The notes: generated by a model not told the origin, from the letters alone. Shown: positions 1 to 9,258, counted from the stretch's first letter. The stretch is 35,608 nt of DNA from Planctomycetota bacterium (GCA_021809185.1 JAKBAI010000021.1:1-35608); one strand, 5' to 3'. Numbers and translations: made by a program.

Positions 1-152
1 GGAAACCCACATCGTTTCGCTCGATCGAGATCCACCCCAGCGTAGCCAAGCTCTGCTACACTGCTTTGAGAAATGATATTCTGGACTTCTTCAATTGTTT
101 TTGATCCATCCTTTAACTGCTTTAACAGAAGAGTTAAGTTTGCTTGATTCAT
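1..152 (-). CDS. larB: LarB, pyridinium-3,5-biscarboxylic acid mononucleotide synthase (N-terminal part only)
   Basis: Reading the minus strand from the ATG at 152 gives about 50 residues before the window ends. The frame contains ELGYAGVDLDRAKRCGF, which matches the 'dLGfa.vD..R..R.GfpEvvf' start of LarB (formerly PurE-related NCAIR mutase). LarB carboxylates and hydrolyses nicotinic acid adenine dinucleotide as the first step of nickel-pincer cofactor synthesis, in the cytoplasm. A Shine-Dalgarno-like GACAGGT lies just upstream of the ATG. The C-terminal catalytic domain is outside the window. The call rests on a short but characteristic N-terminal stretch; a related PurE-like protein is the alternative. 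Confidence 0.72.
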   Translation of the reverse strand, partial: MNQANLTLLLKQLKDGSKTIEEVQNIISQSSVAELGYAGVDLDRAKRCGF

Positions 153-565
153 CTTTTTACCTGTCTTTTATCTATCAATAAAATCTATAAGCCTTGGATG
201 ATAATTTATGAATTTCTTGCTAGATTACTATTAAATTCGTGGTTGAAGAGATCAAAGATTCTCGAAATGGAGTGCTCGTATTATTCTTATTAAATGTCGA
301 TCAACCAAGCAATTCCAAACTTTCTCAATCGTTTGATCCGATTTCTTGTTATCCGCTTGAATAGTGAAAATATACAAAATGAGGATTCAAAGACCTTTTT
401 GGTAAATAAAGAGATTTTCATTCGGTATTTTTTTCGATAAACTTCAACATTTATCGCCAAAGATCTCTTTTATCTTTCAGAAAATAAGTTATAGCCAGAA
501 ATGATTGGTTTTAAATCAAAGAATTATTGATTCATAGATTTAGATCGATCCACACAAGCCGAGAT

Positions 566-589
566 GAATCTGGGGGGAAAATCAGATTC
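566..589. repeat. Short hairpin with a G-rich loop
   Basis: GAATCTG (566-572) and CAGATTC (583-589) are perfect 7-bp complements enclosing a GGGGGAAAAT loop. The segment 571-586 matches the ribosome-binding region of the gene at 803 (793-808) at 15 of 16 positions. Function unknown. Confidence 0.35.
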
Positions 590-658
590 GAGATCAGCAA
601 TACCAGAAAGTTCAACTTATAAAAGTTTCACTATCTTGGTTTTTGTAAGCTTAAAATT

Positions 659-727
659 CGTTATCATCAAGAATTATTTTATTCGAGTTACACTCTAAAA
701 ATACTCGGATAACCCGAATTGATAACG
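659..727. promoter_or_regulatory. Nested inverted repeat in the leader of the gene at 803
   Basis: The outer arms CGTTATCA (659-666) and TGATAACG (720-727) are perfect complements. The inner arms ATTCGAGTTA (681-690) and TAACCCGAAT (710-719) pair at 9 of 10 positions. On the 3' side the inner and outer arms are contiguous; on the 5' side a 14-nt A/T-rich bulge separates them. The element ends 75 bp before the start codon at 803. It could be a folded mRNA leader, a protein-binding site, or a terminator for unseen upstream transcription. It has no T-tract, which argues against a classic terminator. Confidence 0.45.
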
Positions 728-802
728 CGAAGCACGATCTGTCAATGGAGAGATGAATAGGGGATCGCTTATTATATTGCGATATCTTGCATTGGGGGGA
801 AA

Positions 803-2596
803 ATGAGAAATATTGTCGCTGTCATCGTCATCCTGTTTAGTTCTGGACTGTTGAGCTTTTCAGGGACTCCAGAATCGAACAGTTCCAAAAATAACAATAA
901 TCAGTTTCCTTTAAACTATTCTCAAGAACGGAAGGTAGAAATACCGGTTGATTTGAAGAACGAAAATAAATCGATTCGAGAAGTTATCTTATTTGTTTCT
1001 AGTGATGAGAGAGAGCATTGGATCAATGCTTCTCGTGGAGATGGGAATGTCCAAAGTTTATTCTACGAGGCCCCGCAGGATGGACTTTATTATTTTTCGA
1101 TGATGGTCATTAAAAACAATGGGGAAAGATCTCCGGCAGATGAGAACGGTCTCGATACGGGAATTCGAATATTAGTGGATACGATTCAGCCAAAACTAGC
1201 TATTCGAAACGATCATATCGAGGGGAATTCCCTTGTTTTCGATTTCGCCATTGAAGAGAAGAATCCAGATTTTAGTTCATTTAGGTTAGAATACCGAGAT
1301 GCAAAAGGGAAATGGTCTCCAATCCGTTACGAGGCAAAAGTTCATAATTCCCGTGTGGCTATAAGGGAGTTTCGCAAATTGAATCTCACGGCGATTCGCA
1401 TTCATTTCAAGGATTTAGTGGGGAATGAGACGACAACCATCAAGGAAATAAAGACCGATACTATCGTAAAAGATCAAGCCAACAATAGTGAGCTGACAAA
1501 AGTCAATAATTCAGAACCAGCAGTTCCCGGAGGCGATATGCTTCCAGCTTTCCCAACGGCACTCCCTCTAAATCCGATGAATGGAACCACAAACGGAACC
1601 CCTACGCGATCATGGACACCGATGGGGAATAATCCCAATATCACGAACAATGCCAATACCTCAAAAAATTCTGCTAATTCTGGAGGCGAATCATCCCCTT
1701 TGAGAGAGCTGAATCCAAATCCTTCGTTGAGCCAGAATCTCCCTCCTGATATGCAAATTGTTGCTCAGACGGGGGTTCCAAAAGAGAGTCAATCGGATGA
1801 ACCTGGAATAAGAATTTCCGGATATAACGATTCTCTTAATCAAGATCAGAAGGAGAATATCGACAATGAAAAGAAACTTGCCCCACTTCAATTAATATCG
1901 GTAACTAAATTCAATCTTGGCTTCGAAGTCAAATCGGTTGGACCTTCTGGTGTACGACAAGCTCAGCTATGGGTCACTAGAGATGATGGGAAAAATTGGA
2001 AGTTATGGAAGACATATGATCGCCCTGAAAGTGCCATCGAAGTCGATTTGGCAGCGAAAGGGAGCACCAATGTGGAAGGGGTATACGGTTTCAAAATTGT
2101 TTTAGTGAATGGAGCTGGTATAAGTGGTGGAGCACCAAAAGCCAATGAATTACCAGAGATGAGGGTGGAGGTTGACGTTACTTCGCCTGAAATTAAGCTG
2201 TATAACCCTATCTTAGATCCGAAAGCGAAAGATACTTTGATTCTTCGTTGGCAGGCATTTGATCGTCATATGTCTAGTGAACCGATCACTTTGGAGTGGA
2301 GTGAGCGCAAAGATGGTCCCTGGATTTCCATTTTAGAAAATAGCGAGTCCGTTGAATCATCGACCGAAGTGAGTCGGACCGTTCAAAATGGTTCTAAACG
2401 ATTGCACAATCTTGGTTCTTATCACTGGAAATTACCCAAGAAAATTCCAGCACAAGTCTATTTGCGAATAACCGCCATTGATCGTCCTGGGAATGAAGCG
2501 GTTGCTGTGACTCCTAAACCGGTCTTGGTCGATCTTGCGAAACCAGAAGCATCGATTCACGGCATCCTGGGAACATCGACCAGTTTAAAACGTTAA
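803..2596 (+). CDS. Secreted protein with Ig/fibronectin-like beta-sandwich domains
   Basis: The protein has 597 residues. It begins with a Sec-type signal peptide (MRNIVAVIVILFSSGLLSFS), so it acts outside the cytoplasm. An N-terminal beta domain (about residues 45-130, with DGLYYFSMMVIKNNGERSP and ILVDTIQPKL) is followed by a second one (about 130-215), then a long Asn/Pro/Ser-rich, probably disordered linker (about 215-360). Two more beta domains follow (about 365-590), with VRQAQLWVTRDDGKNWKLW, VEVDVTSPEIKLY and YLRITAIDRPGNEAVAV. The repeated 'vDt..P.i' strand ends are typical of Ig-like repeats. I recognise this as a planctomycete-type exported family without an assigned function. The start is supported by a GGGGGGA Shine-Dalgarno at 794-800. 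No enzyme motif is seen; a role in surface or protein binding is inference. Confidence 0.8.
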   Translation: MRNIVAVIVILFSSGLLSFSGTPESNSSKNNNNQFPLNYSQERKVEIPVDLKNENKSIREVILFVSSDEREHWINASRGDGNVQSLFYEAPQDGLYYFSMMVIKNNGERSPADENGLDTGIRILVDTIQPKLAIRNDHIEGNSLVFDFAIEEKNPDFSSFRLEYRDAKGKWSPIRYEAKVHNSRVAIREFRKLNLTAIRIHFKDLVGNETTTIKEIKTDTIVKDQANNSELTKVNNSEPAVPGGDMLPAFPTALPLNPMNGTTNGTPTRSWTPMGNNPNITNNANTSKNSANSGGESSPLRELNPNPSLSQNLPPDMQIVAQTGVPKESQSDEPGIRISGYNDSLNQDQKENIDNEKKLAPLQLISVTKFNLGFEVKSVGPSGVRQAQLWVTRDDGKNWKLWKTYDRPESAIEVDLAAKGSTNVEGVYGFKIVLVNGAGISGGAPKANELPEMRVEVDVTSPEIKLYNPILDPKAKDTLILRWQAFDRHMSSEPITLEWSERKDGPWISILENSESVESSTEVSRTVQNGSKRLHNLGSYHWKLPKKIPAQVYLRITAIDRPGNEAVAVTPKPVLVDLAKPEASIHGILGTSTSLKR

Positions 2597-3022
2597 AGCA
2601 AAATGAAGTTCGCCCATTGTCAGCTTATTATCCATTTTTCAAATTGATTAATAGAAGTAGGTAAAACAAATCTTATTTTGAATAATTCAATTATCCATTT
2701 GTTTGTATTGAGCTATACCAAAAATCCTTAAATCAATGTGCAACTTTTGATTTAGTTTGCATTCCTTTTGAAAAAGAATTATTTATATTTCTATTTGTGA
2801 TATATTTTAAGGAAATACTAGATTGATGTAATTGGATTTATTTGATTTAAAGAGAGTTATATAAAGGGAATTCTTATCCAACAAGTAGAGTCGATCAGCA
2901 ACAATTTTCTTTCGGTGTCGTGATACTTTTAGGAGATGGAGAATTAAGTTAATCTTTTTATTACACTGGTTTTCTTAGTAAAAAGATATATATAATCAAA
3001 AAATAATTTTTTGGAAGTTAAC
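2597..3022. other. Gene-free AT-rich intergenic region with a -10 element
   Basis: This 426-bp stretch lies between two plus-strand genes and has no credible coding frame. A perfect TATAAT occurs at 2991-2996, 26 bp before the start of the FHA-GGDEF gene. No good -35 element stands at the proper distance, so promoter strength is uncertain. Nothing else was identified. Confidence 0.45.
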
Positions 3023-3913
3023 ATGGAACCAGTAAATCGAACCTGGGTTTATTCAAAAAATCGGCCACTCATATCTACTAATTCGCGACCTTGTCTAGTC
3101 AATATATATCCAGTAACTTCTGCGATTGGAATGCGTTATATATTGTCGGAGAATCCTATATTGATTGGCCGGGGTGAGGAATGTGAAATTAGCATTAATG
3201 ATAATTCTGTTTCACGTCGGCATGCTCGAATCGAACCAATTAAAGATGAGTACACCGTTATTGATTTGAACAGTACCAACGGAACTTTTATTAATGATCT
3301 TTTACTAACGGAGGCTTCAACTCTTAAGGACGGAGATTATCTCCGGGTGGGTAATTGTATTTATCGTTATCTAGCGGGGGGTAATATAGAGGCAGAATAT
3401 CACGAGGAGATTTATCGGCTTACCATCATCGATGCGTTAACACAGGTTTATAATCACCGTTATTTGATGGAATATTTAGATCGAGAGTTACTTCGATGTA
3501 CACGTTATCAGAGACCATTATCGTTGGTAATGTTTGATGTGGATCGATTCAAGAGCATTAACGATCAGTATGGACATCTAGGGGGGGATTTTGCTTTACG
3601 CGAATTGGCTTCGATCATTCATAAATTGATTCGCAGAGAAGATTTATTCGCTCGCTATGGTGGAGAAGAATTCGCATTGATTCTGATCGAATCCGGGCTA
3701 TCGATAGCGATCGAAGTGGCGGAAAGGATCCGCAGGACGGTTGAGCGACATCCTTTCCGGTTTGAAGATAAAGTCTTCAATATTACGGTCAGCATGGGAA
3801 TTGCGGAGTTACACAAAGGAGAAACAATTTCGCCTCATGAAATGGTTCGCCGAGCAGATGACTTTTTATTCAAAGCCAAACGAAACGGTAGAAATCAGGT
3901 TGTTTATCAATAA
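3023..3913 (+). CDS. FHA-GGDEF diguanylate cyclase
   Basis: This is a cytoplasmic 296-residue signalling protein. Residues 40-117 form a forkhead-associated domain with the phosphothreonine-binding signature: G49-R50, SRRH (64-67) and STNGT (84-88). Residues 135-296 form a GGDEF domain: FDVDRFKSIND (171-181), intact GGEEF active site (213-217) and GRNQV near the end. It should therefore make cyclic di-GMP from two GTP. The inhibitory I-site RxxD (R204-R-E-D207) is also intact, so product inhibition is likely. The FHA domain suggests activation by a Ser/Thr kinase, of which planctomycetes have many. An in-frame TTG at 3011 would add four residues, but the ATG at 3023 has GGAAG at 3013-3017 at proper spacing. 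No transmembrane segment is seen. Confidence 0.93.
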   Translation: MEPVNRTWVYSKNRPLISTNSRPCLVNIYPVTSAIGMRYILSENPILIGRGEECEISINDNSVSRRHARIEPIKDEYTVIDLNSTNGTFINDLLLTEASTLKDGDYLRVGNCIYRYLAGGNIEAEYHEEIYRLTIIDALTQVYNHRYLMEYLDRELLRCTRYQRPLSLVMFDVDRFKSINDQYGHLGGDFALRELASIIHKLIRREDLFARYGGEEFALILIESGLSIAIEVAERIRRTVERHPFRFEDKVFNITVSMGIAELHKGETISPHEMVRRADDFLFKAKRNGRNQVVYQ

Positions 3914-3981
3914 TTCTCTATGAATATTTATATTGTACAAAAGTAACTCATATTTCAACCAACTTTTTACTATTAAGAAGC

Positions 3982-4028
3982 AGGAAAATCGATCTAAAAG
4001 TTATTTCGCCTCTCAAATCGATTTTCCT
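3982..4028. terminator. Bidirectional terminator-like hairpin between convergent genes
   Basis: AGGAAAATCGAT (3982-3993) and ATCGATTTTCCT (4017-4028) are perfect 12-bp complements around a 23-nt loop. The hairpin sits between the convergent ends of the FHA-GGDEF gene and the sulfatase, where a shared terminator is expected. It lacks a strong T-tract. Confidence 0.5.
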
Positions 4029-4040
4029 TAACAAATCTTT

Positions 4041-5837
4041 CTACTTGATAACCTCCAGCTGAACCCAAGATACCCCAGATCTCCCTGTAGTACTACCTTT
4101 CTTAGGATCATTACTTTTAAGACTTCCAGAGATCGTTGCTTCGAACTTTCCGTTTCCCATGGGAAGTTTCATCGATTCTATAGCAACCATTTTGACATTT
4201 GCAGGAATTTTCTCTTTTTTTTCCGAGTTGAGAAAGCGGACGGTTAATTCGCGATCCACATTTTGGGGGGTGAAGTAAAGTTCAATTCGAAAGTTTCTTT
4301 CTTTTTCGATTTTCACTTGCCAATATCCTTCATCAAAGGTGCGCCAACCTGCCATGGGGCCACGCCAATCTTGCCGAGTGAGGATAGAAGTAAGTTCTTT
4401 GTCGTTGCCGAGAATGATCTCTGGGGGCTTAAAGTTTCTGGCATACTTCATCTCGGAGAACCATTCATGGTAGCTATTTTTCATTTTATGCACGATATCT
4501 GGATATTCTGAAGCGATATTATTTTTTTCATAAGGGTCTTTAGAGAGATCGTATAGTTCAACGGGATTCGCTGGTGGTTTCGCTTTCTTCTTAGTAGGAT
4601 TCGTAGGATGTCCCGATTGGAGAAGTTTATAGCGAGACGAAACAACGGTGTAGGCAAATCCTTCCTGAGGGGTATCGCCACGATGCCATTGAAAGAAAAG
4701 ATTTCTTTCTGAGACCTCTTTTTGTTTTCCAGTTAGAATTGGCCAGAGATCGATCCCATCAATTTTAAGAGATTTGGGGAAAGGGATGTTGCAGCTCGAG
4801 AGAAGGGTGGGGAGGAGATCGATATGGGCTGCAATTCCGGGAATTTTTTTGTTTGCGGCAATTACCCCAGGATAACGGATGTAAAACGGTGCGCGAATTC
4901 CGCCTTCGTAAACAGTAGTTTTAAGACTGCGCAATCCCGCATTCCAGCGCGGGAAAGCAGGGCCGTTATCGGATAAAAATATGACAATCGTGTTCTGTGT
5001 CAGTTTCGTTTCGTCCAATTTTTTCAACAGTTTTCCGACATTGTCATCGATATTAGAAACCATCCCATATAGTTTTGCGATTTTTTCGGTGTCCCATTTT
5101 TGTGAGGGGGGATTACCGATCATTGGGAATGTTTTTTCCGATAAATCCAGCGAGCGATACAATTCGTAATCCTCACGGGGAACCTGGAGAGGTTCATGGG
5201 GGCAATTAAAAGGTAAATAAACAAAAAATGGTTTATCGGATTGCTTGGTAATAAAACTTATTGCGGCATCCGTATATATATTGGAACAGTACCCGATTTG
5301 CGCTTCCAATTTACCATTATGAACGAGCACCGGATCAAAATAACCATTGCCGCCCGGTGGATCGGATGGTTGACCGATTCCACCCCCTTTTAATACCAGA
5401 GATTCATCAAATCCTTGATCGATCGAACGTAAGGGATAGTTATCTCCCAAATGCCATTTGCCGAAAATTCCTGTGCGATAGCCGTTTGCTTTTAAGATTT
5501 CGGCAATCGTGGTTTCATCTGGGAACATCATGGAGCGACCAAGGTAAGTATCGATGATCCCTGTTCGATAATTCCAGCGCCCTGTCATGAGAGAAGAGCG
5601 GGTAGGAGAGCAAACAGGGCAAACATAGAAGCGCTCAAAAGTACTACTCTGTTTAGCGAATTGATCGATATTGGGTGTACGAATCACCGGATTGCCATGA
5701 CAAGATAAATCGCCATAGCCCTGGTCGTCTGCCATGATTAAAATAATGTTGGGTCGAGATCCAGTTTCTTTTCCTATCAGCATATGATCATAGCAATAAC
5801 TGAGGAAAATGTATAAAACAAGTACATAACGTAACAT
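4041..5837 (-). CDS. Type I (formylglycine) sulfatase, arylsulfatase-like
   Basis: The protein is 598 residues long from the preferred ATG at 5837. It hydrolyses sulfate esters, most likely on sulfated polysaccharides, outside the cytoplasm. The metal-binding DDQGYGD is at residues 37-43. The sulfatase signature CSPTR is at 76-80, where Cys76 would become formylglycine. GKWHLG and a later DNGP motif complete the alkaline-phosphatase-fold core. About the last 110 residues form the beta-rich C-terminal domain common in planctomycete arylsulfatases (RGPMAGWRTFDEGYWQ region). The open frame extends upstream to 5972, but that extension holds Asn repeats from a TTA-type microsatellite. The ATG at 5837 has a GGAG six bases upstream and opens a hydrophobic signal-like segment (MLRYVLVLYIFLSYCYDHML). 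The substrate cannot be told from sequence. It is divergent from the lipoprotein gene at 6033. Confidence 0.93.
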   Translation of the reverse strand: MLRYVLVLYIFLSYCYDHMLIGKETGSRPNIILIMADDQGYGDLSCHGNPVIRTPNIDQFAKQSSTFERFYVCPVCSPTRSSLMTGRWNYRTGIIDTYLGRSMMFPDETTIAEILKANGYRTGIFGKWHLGDNYPLRSIDQGFDESLVLKGGGIGQPSDPPGGNGYFDPVLVHNGKLEAQIGYCSNIYTDAAISFITKQSDKPFFVYLPFNCPHEPLQVPREDYELYRSLDLSEKTFPMIGNPPSQKWDTEKIAKLYGMVSNIDDNVGKLLKKLDETKLTQNTIVIFLSDNGPAFPRWNAGLRSLKTTVYEGGIRAPFYIRYPGVIAANKKIPGIAAHIDLLPTLLSSCNIPFPKSLKIDGIDLWPILTGKQKEVSERNLFFQWHRGDTPQEGFAYTVVSSRYKLLQSGHPTNPTKKKAKPPANPVELYDLSKDPYEKNNIASEYPDIVHKMKNSYHEWFSEMKYARNFKPPEIILGNDKELTSILTRQDWRGPMAGWRTFDEGYWQVKIEKERNFRIELYFTPQNVDRELTVRFLNSEKKEKIPANVKMVAIESMKLPMGNGKFEATISGSLKSNDPKKGSTTGRSGVSWVQLEVIK

Positions 5838-5891
5838 AGGTAACTCCAAATCCACATCTTGAAGATATTCTCGGATGGTATTGTTATTATT

Positions 5892-5918
5892 ATTATAAAA
5901 ACGTTTGCAAAATCTCAA
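5892..5918 (-). promoter_or_regulatory. Candidate promoter of the sulfatase gene
   Basis: On the minus strand, TTGAGA (5913-5918) is followed 15 bp later by a perfect TATAAT (5892-5897). The spacer is shorter than the usual 16-18 bp. The predicted transcript would have a leader of roughly 45-50 nt before the ATG at 5837, which also supports the shorter sulfatase start. Confidence 0.38.
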
Positions 5919-6032
5919 GATCGTTTTTTGATTTTCCGAACATATATCTAGACAGCAACAAAGGCCCAACATCTCGCAATCATCTTGACAGCTACATCAT
6001 TTTATCTATTCGCTAAATTGAGGAGTTTAACC

Positions 6033-9000
6033 ATGCCTGGTAAATGTTTTTTGTTACGGTTTTTGACTCTATTCGGTTTTTTGACTTTAAGTTCCTGTTT
6101 ATCTTTCAACAGAAATCATTGGCAAAGCGAAGAATTTTTATTGAAAAAATTCCGCGAAAAAACAGAAGGGAAAATGTATACGGTAGAGGAGGTCGCTGCC
6201 GCCATTGATCATCTCGAGAGATGGATCGATACCGATGGCAGTGTAATTCCCATGCAAGCGAGTGTTTTTGGGGAAGCACGACTGATGGCCCATCGCCAGG
6301 ATATCGAACGAGAGTTACATGGAGATTTATCCAAATTCGATGATACGATTCAAGGTTACCTTCAAACTACGGACCAAGCTTATTTGGCAATGGCATTATC
6401 GATTTCTGCCGATACCACACCAAGCACGGCAGGAGGAACATCACCTCCACCAAGTTCTAGTGCCACATCAAGCAAAACAAAGGGACTTCTATCCCCTGCA
6501 TTAAGTACTGGTGGTCAAACATATAACGTCACAGTAAACACAGCAGGGCCTGCATCAAAATCCACAAGTCCTAGTAGTCAAACAAACGATGCGAGCACAC
6601 TAATCCCAGCTTCCAAAGACGTATATAACATTACTCAGACAACTTTGGGCAAAACTCCGACAAATAGCGATGGGAGTACACCAAGATTAGGACTAGAACC
6701 AGTGATTCATCTCAGCCAAAAAATGCGTTATTTAAATTTCTTAAATGAATTGAGAAGAATCAACGAAGGGGATGATAATTCGGAAAGTTCAGGCTATCGA
6801 ATCAATTTAGTTCGAATTCCGATTTCTGTAATTACGGGATCACAAACTCAAAGAGGATATGGAGCGGAATGCACTATTACAATTAAACCGCATTTACCAG
6901 AAGATTTACTTTCGAAAACTTTTCAAAACTGGGTGGTTAATGATATCATAAATAATGTAACACTTCCCATAGTCTCGGGGATCGATAATGTTTCTGAGCA
7001 AAAATTAAAAAGTTATCTGGATTCGATTACAACTAAAACTGATCGATCTACACTTCAACCTGAATGGTGGAAACCATTAGTGAAAAGGAAGGCAATCCAA
7101 GCATCAGCTCAAGTTACCTCTCCATTGGGTAATACGATGTTAATTGAATTAATGGGATACGATAATGTCGCCAAAGCACTCTTGTACTGCAAAGAGCAAT
7201 TGAAAGATCATCTTGCAGCGGAAAAGCGAGCCTATCATTTGGATGTTCAGGATTTATTACGTCAAGAATTAAATCTTGCTTATGATCTTTTAAAGACACC
7301 AGCATTTTACAGTTTATGGGAGTACGCTTCTGAAAATCTTGCTCAATTGATTCATCAAAATAATTTTAATCAAGTAGAACAAATTCGAAAAATCTTTCAA
7401 AATACAATAACAACTCAATTAACAAATGCAGAGAATAAAGAGGACCAAAATAACCTGATATCAATTCGTTCATCAGCAGCTTGGGTGATCGTCATGAGCG
7501 CAGCGCTACTTAATGATAGACTAATGAAAGATATGCGCGAAACGCAGAGCACGAAATCATGGTTTCAAGCACCAGAACATTGGGTGCCATTTTATTTACC
7601 TTGTCCTTCTCCTGAAATCAATCAGTTATTCAATGAATATGTAAAAGTTCGTTGGCCCATCTATGTTTTTAATATCGATCCACAAACCGATGATCAAAAT
7701 ATCCTCGATTCCCTCACAACGGTTCGAGATTTGCGAATCGCTTTAGCCGTAGCTTTTACTAATGGAGTAATCGGTGTGAGTCAGTTTACCAGTTTTGCCA
7801 GAAGATTACAGCAAGATTATGAAACGGTAGCAATCCATCGCTCTTCGGTTGGTTTTTCAAACGGGACAGATACTTTCGGCTGGCGCTTTTATCCGCGATT
7901 TCAAACTCCACCGATACTATCGAATTCTGCGGTGTTATTTCAAACCCTCTTTTCGGGATTAGAATCATATAAACAAAAATTAAGGCAATCCCATCTAGAA
8001 AATGGAATCCGGGAATGTGATGCATTGATTGTGATGCCAGCAATCATACCCTATATAGATCTAGAATATACGAGTAATTGGTTTAGGTTACCAAATCCTA
8101 AGTTTAAACGAGCTACAATGCAACAAACGATGACACTTAGCAGAGTGGTACAATCAATCCGTAAGCAACAATTGATTGATTGCGAACCAGATCGTTACCG
8201 ACCGGACGATGTTTCTTTAATGTATCGAAAATTGGAGCAGCTCGCGGTTCGCTTACCTTTACAGAAACAGTTAGTAAATGTTCCCTATGACAATACTCAT
8301 GGTGGCTTTGATCTCTTGGCCACTGGGGTGAGTAATTTAGCTCCTCAACTAAACGGTTGGTATGGTGCACCTGGAATCGATCCTAATCAGGAGACTGACC
8401 TATTTATTGTTGGGAATAATTTTAGTACGACTCAAACCAAAGTTATTGTAGGGGGGAAATCTTTGACTACGTTTAATCCTACAAGCTCTGATCCACCGAA
8501 TGTCGTTTTATTGAGTCGAGAAGTTGCAAGGATTAAAATACCCGGAGGGGCATTTAGTTTAAATAAATCTATCGATATAGTTGTTGCAACCCCTTACGGT
8601 CGCAGTAATGCCTTAACTGTGCCTCTTTTTTCCACGAGTGCAACTCCTCAGGGGGCGATTTCGGTAGATTCCACCAAAAATACTCTTAGAGTGTACTATA
8701 CATCGTGTCCTCAGGATCCACAAAAAAATGGTAATGTTTGTTTTATTTACGAAGCTGAAGTTGCTCCTCCGACAAATCCGAAATCGCTACTAGATCCTGA
8801 CCCGAAGCCGCAAAAGTTAGTTCTAAATTGGGATACACCTTCTCAGAGTATTTTGAACAAAGTAAATTTAAAGATTGAATTTACGGAGGGAACAAATATC
8901 TCCTATGTTGTTTCTGTTAATGGAATTCAAGTATCGGATGATGGAGTTATAAAGCTAGAAGGAGCTACTTTGGATAAATTTGTAAAAGATTTTATAACAG

Positions 9001-9233
9001 CGCGAAAAAGTGCTACTGTTAATCCACTTCCAGCAACGATTCAATCAAGCCAAATTTCCATCACACCAGTAGATCAAAATAAACCTCAATCCCATGCTGT
9101 CGCATCAGGGATTGTAAATGGAAATATTACAATAAATTTTGAGCAAGTTACGACTTTACCTAGTAAAAATACTTTGCCAGTTCCAAAACCTAATCCGATC
9201 CCTCTTCCGAAACCGCTTCCGAAAGCAAAATAA
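6033..9233 (+). CDS. Large lipoprotein with Ser/Thr/Pro-rich tract and IPT/TIG-like domain
   Basis: The protein has 1066 residues from the ATG at 6033, which follows AGGAG at 6021-6025. The N-terminus is a lipoprotein signal: a hydrophobic run ending in the lipobox LSSC, so it should be lipid-anchored. After a helical region comes a Ser/Thr/Pro-rich, low-complexity tract (about residues 125-220). A long mostly helical region (about 225-765) matches no family I know. A beta domain at about 770-870 (LFIVGNNFSTTQTKVIVGG, ending in ATPYGRSNALTVPL) looks like an IPT/TIG domain. The protein ends in a Pro/Lys-rich tail (PKPNPIPLPKPLPK), possibly wall- or surface-associated. The open frame reaches back to a TTG at 5985, but that TTG overlaps a TTGACA element and lacks a ribosome-binding site. 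Function unknown. Confidence 0.8.
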   Translation: MPGKCFLLRFLTLFGFLTLSSCLSFNRNHWQSEEFLLKKFREKTEGKMYTVEEVAAAIDHLERWIDTDGSVIPMQASVFGEARLMAHRQDIERELHGDLSKFDDTIQGYLQTTDQAYLAMALSISADTTPSTAGGTSPPPSSSATSSKTKGLLSPALSTGGQTYNVTVNTAGPASKSTSPSSQTNDASTLIPASKDVYNITQTTLGKTPTNSDGSTPRLGLEPVIHLSQKMRYLNFLNELRRINEGDDNSESSGYRINLVRIPISVITGSQTQRGYGAECTITIKPHLPEDLLSKTFQNWVVNDIINNVTLPIVSGIDNVSEQKLKSYLDSITTKTDRSTLQPEWWKPLVKRKAIQASAQVTSPLGNTMLIELMGYDNVAKALLYCKEQLKDHLAAEKRAYHLDVQDLLRQELNLAYDLLKTPAFYSLWEYASENLAQLIHQNNFNQVEQIRKIFQNTITTQLTNAENKEDQNNLISIRSSAAWVIVMSAALLNDRLMKDMRETQSTKSWFQAPEHWVPFYLPCPSPEINQLFNEYVKVRWPIYVFNIDPQTDDQNILDSLTTVRDLRIALAVAFTNGVIGVSQFTSFARRLQQDYETVAIHRSSVGFSNGTDTFGWRFYPRFQTPPILSNSAVLFQTLFSGLESYKQKLRQSHLENGIRECDALIVMPAIIPYIDLEYTSNWFRLPNPKFKRATMQQTMTLSRVVQSIRKQQLIDCEPDRYRPDDVSLMYRKLEQLAVRLPLQKQLVNVPYDNTHGGFDLLATGVSNLAPQLNGWYGAPGIDPNQETDLFIVGNNFSTTQTKVIVGGKSLTTFNPTSSDPPNVVLLSREVARIKIPGGAFSLNKSIDIVVATPYGRSNALTVPLFSTSATPQGAISVDSTKNTLRVYYTSCPQDPQKNGNVCFIYEAEVAPPTNPKSLLDPDPKPQKLVLNWDTPSQSILNKVNLKIEFTEGTNISYVVSVNGIQVSDDGVIKLEGATLDKFVKDFITARKSATVNPLPATIQSSQISITPVDQNKPQSHAVASGIVNGNITINFEQVTTLPSKNTLPVPKPNPIPLPKPLPKAK

Positions 9234-9258
9234 CTTTTATTATCCTTAAAAAATGTTC

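Larger units (their letters stand above)
153..802. other. Gene-free divergent intergenic region with inverted repeats
   Basis: This 650-bp AT-rich stretch separates larB (minus) from the secreted protein at 803 (plus). I see no convincing coding frame. It holds a short hairpin at 566-589, a nested inverted repeat at 659-727, and two near-identical TGGGGGGAAAAT motifs (571 and 793), the second being the ribosome-binding region of the gene at 803. Confidence 0.6.

Noticed and set aside
5838-5972. N-terminal extension of the sulfatase frame
   Set aside because: The extra 45 residues come from a TTA-type microsatellite and promoter-like sequence, with no ribosome-binding site; the inner ATG at 5837 has GGAG and a signal segment.
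5985-6032. TTG start for the large lipoprotein
   Set aside because: The TTG is part of a TTGACA element, and the ATG at 6033 has AGGAG and gives a proper lipoprotein signal.
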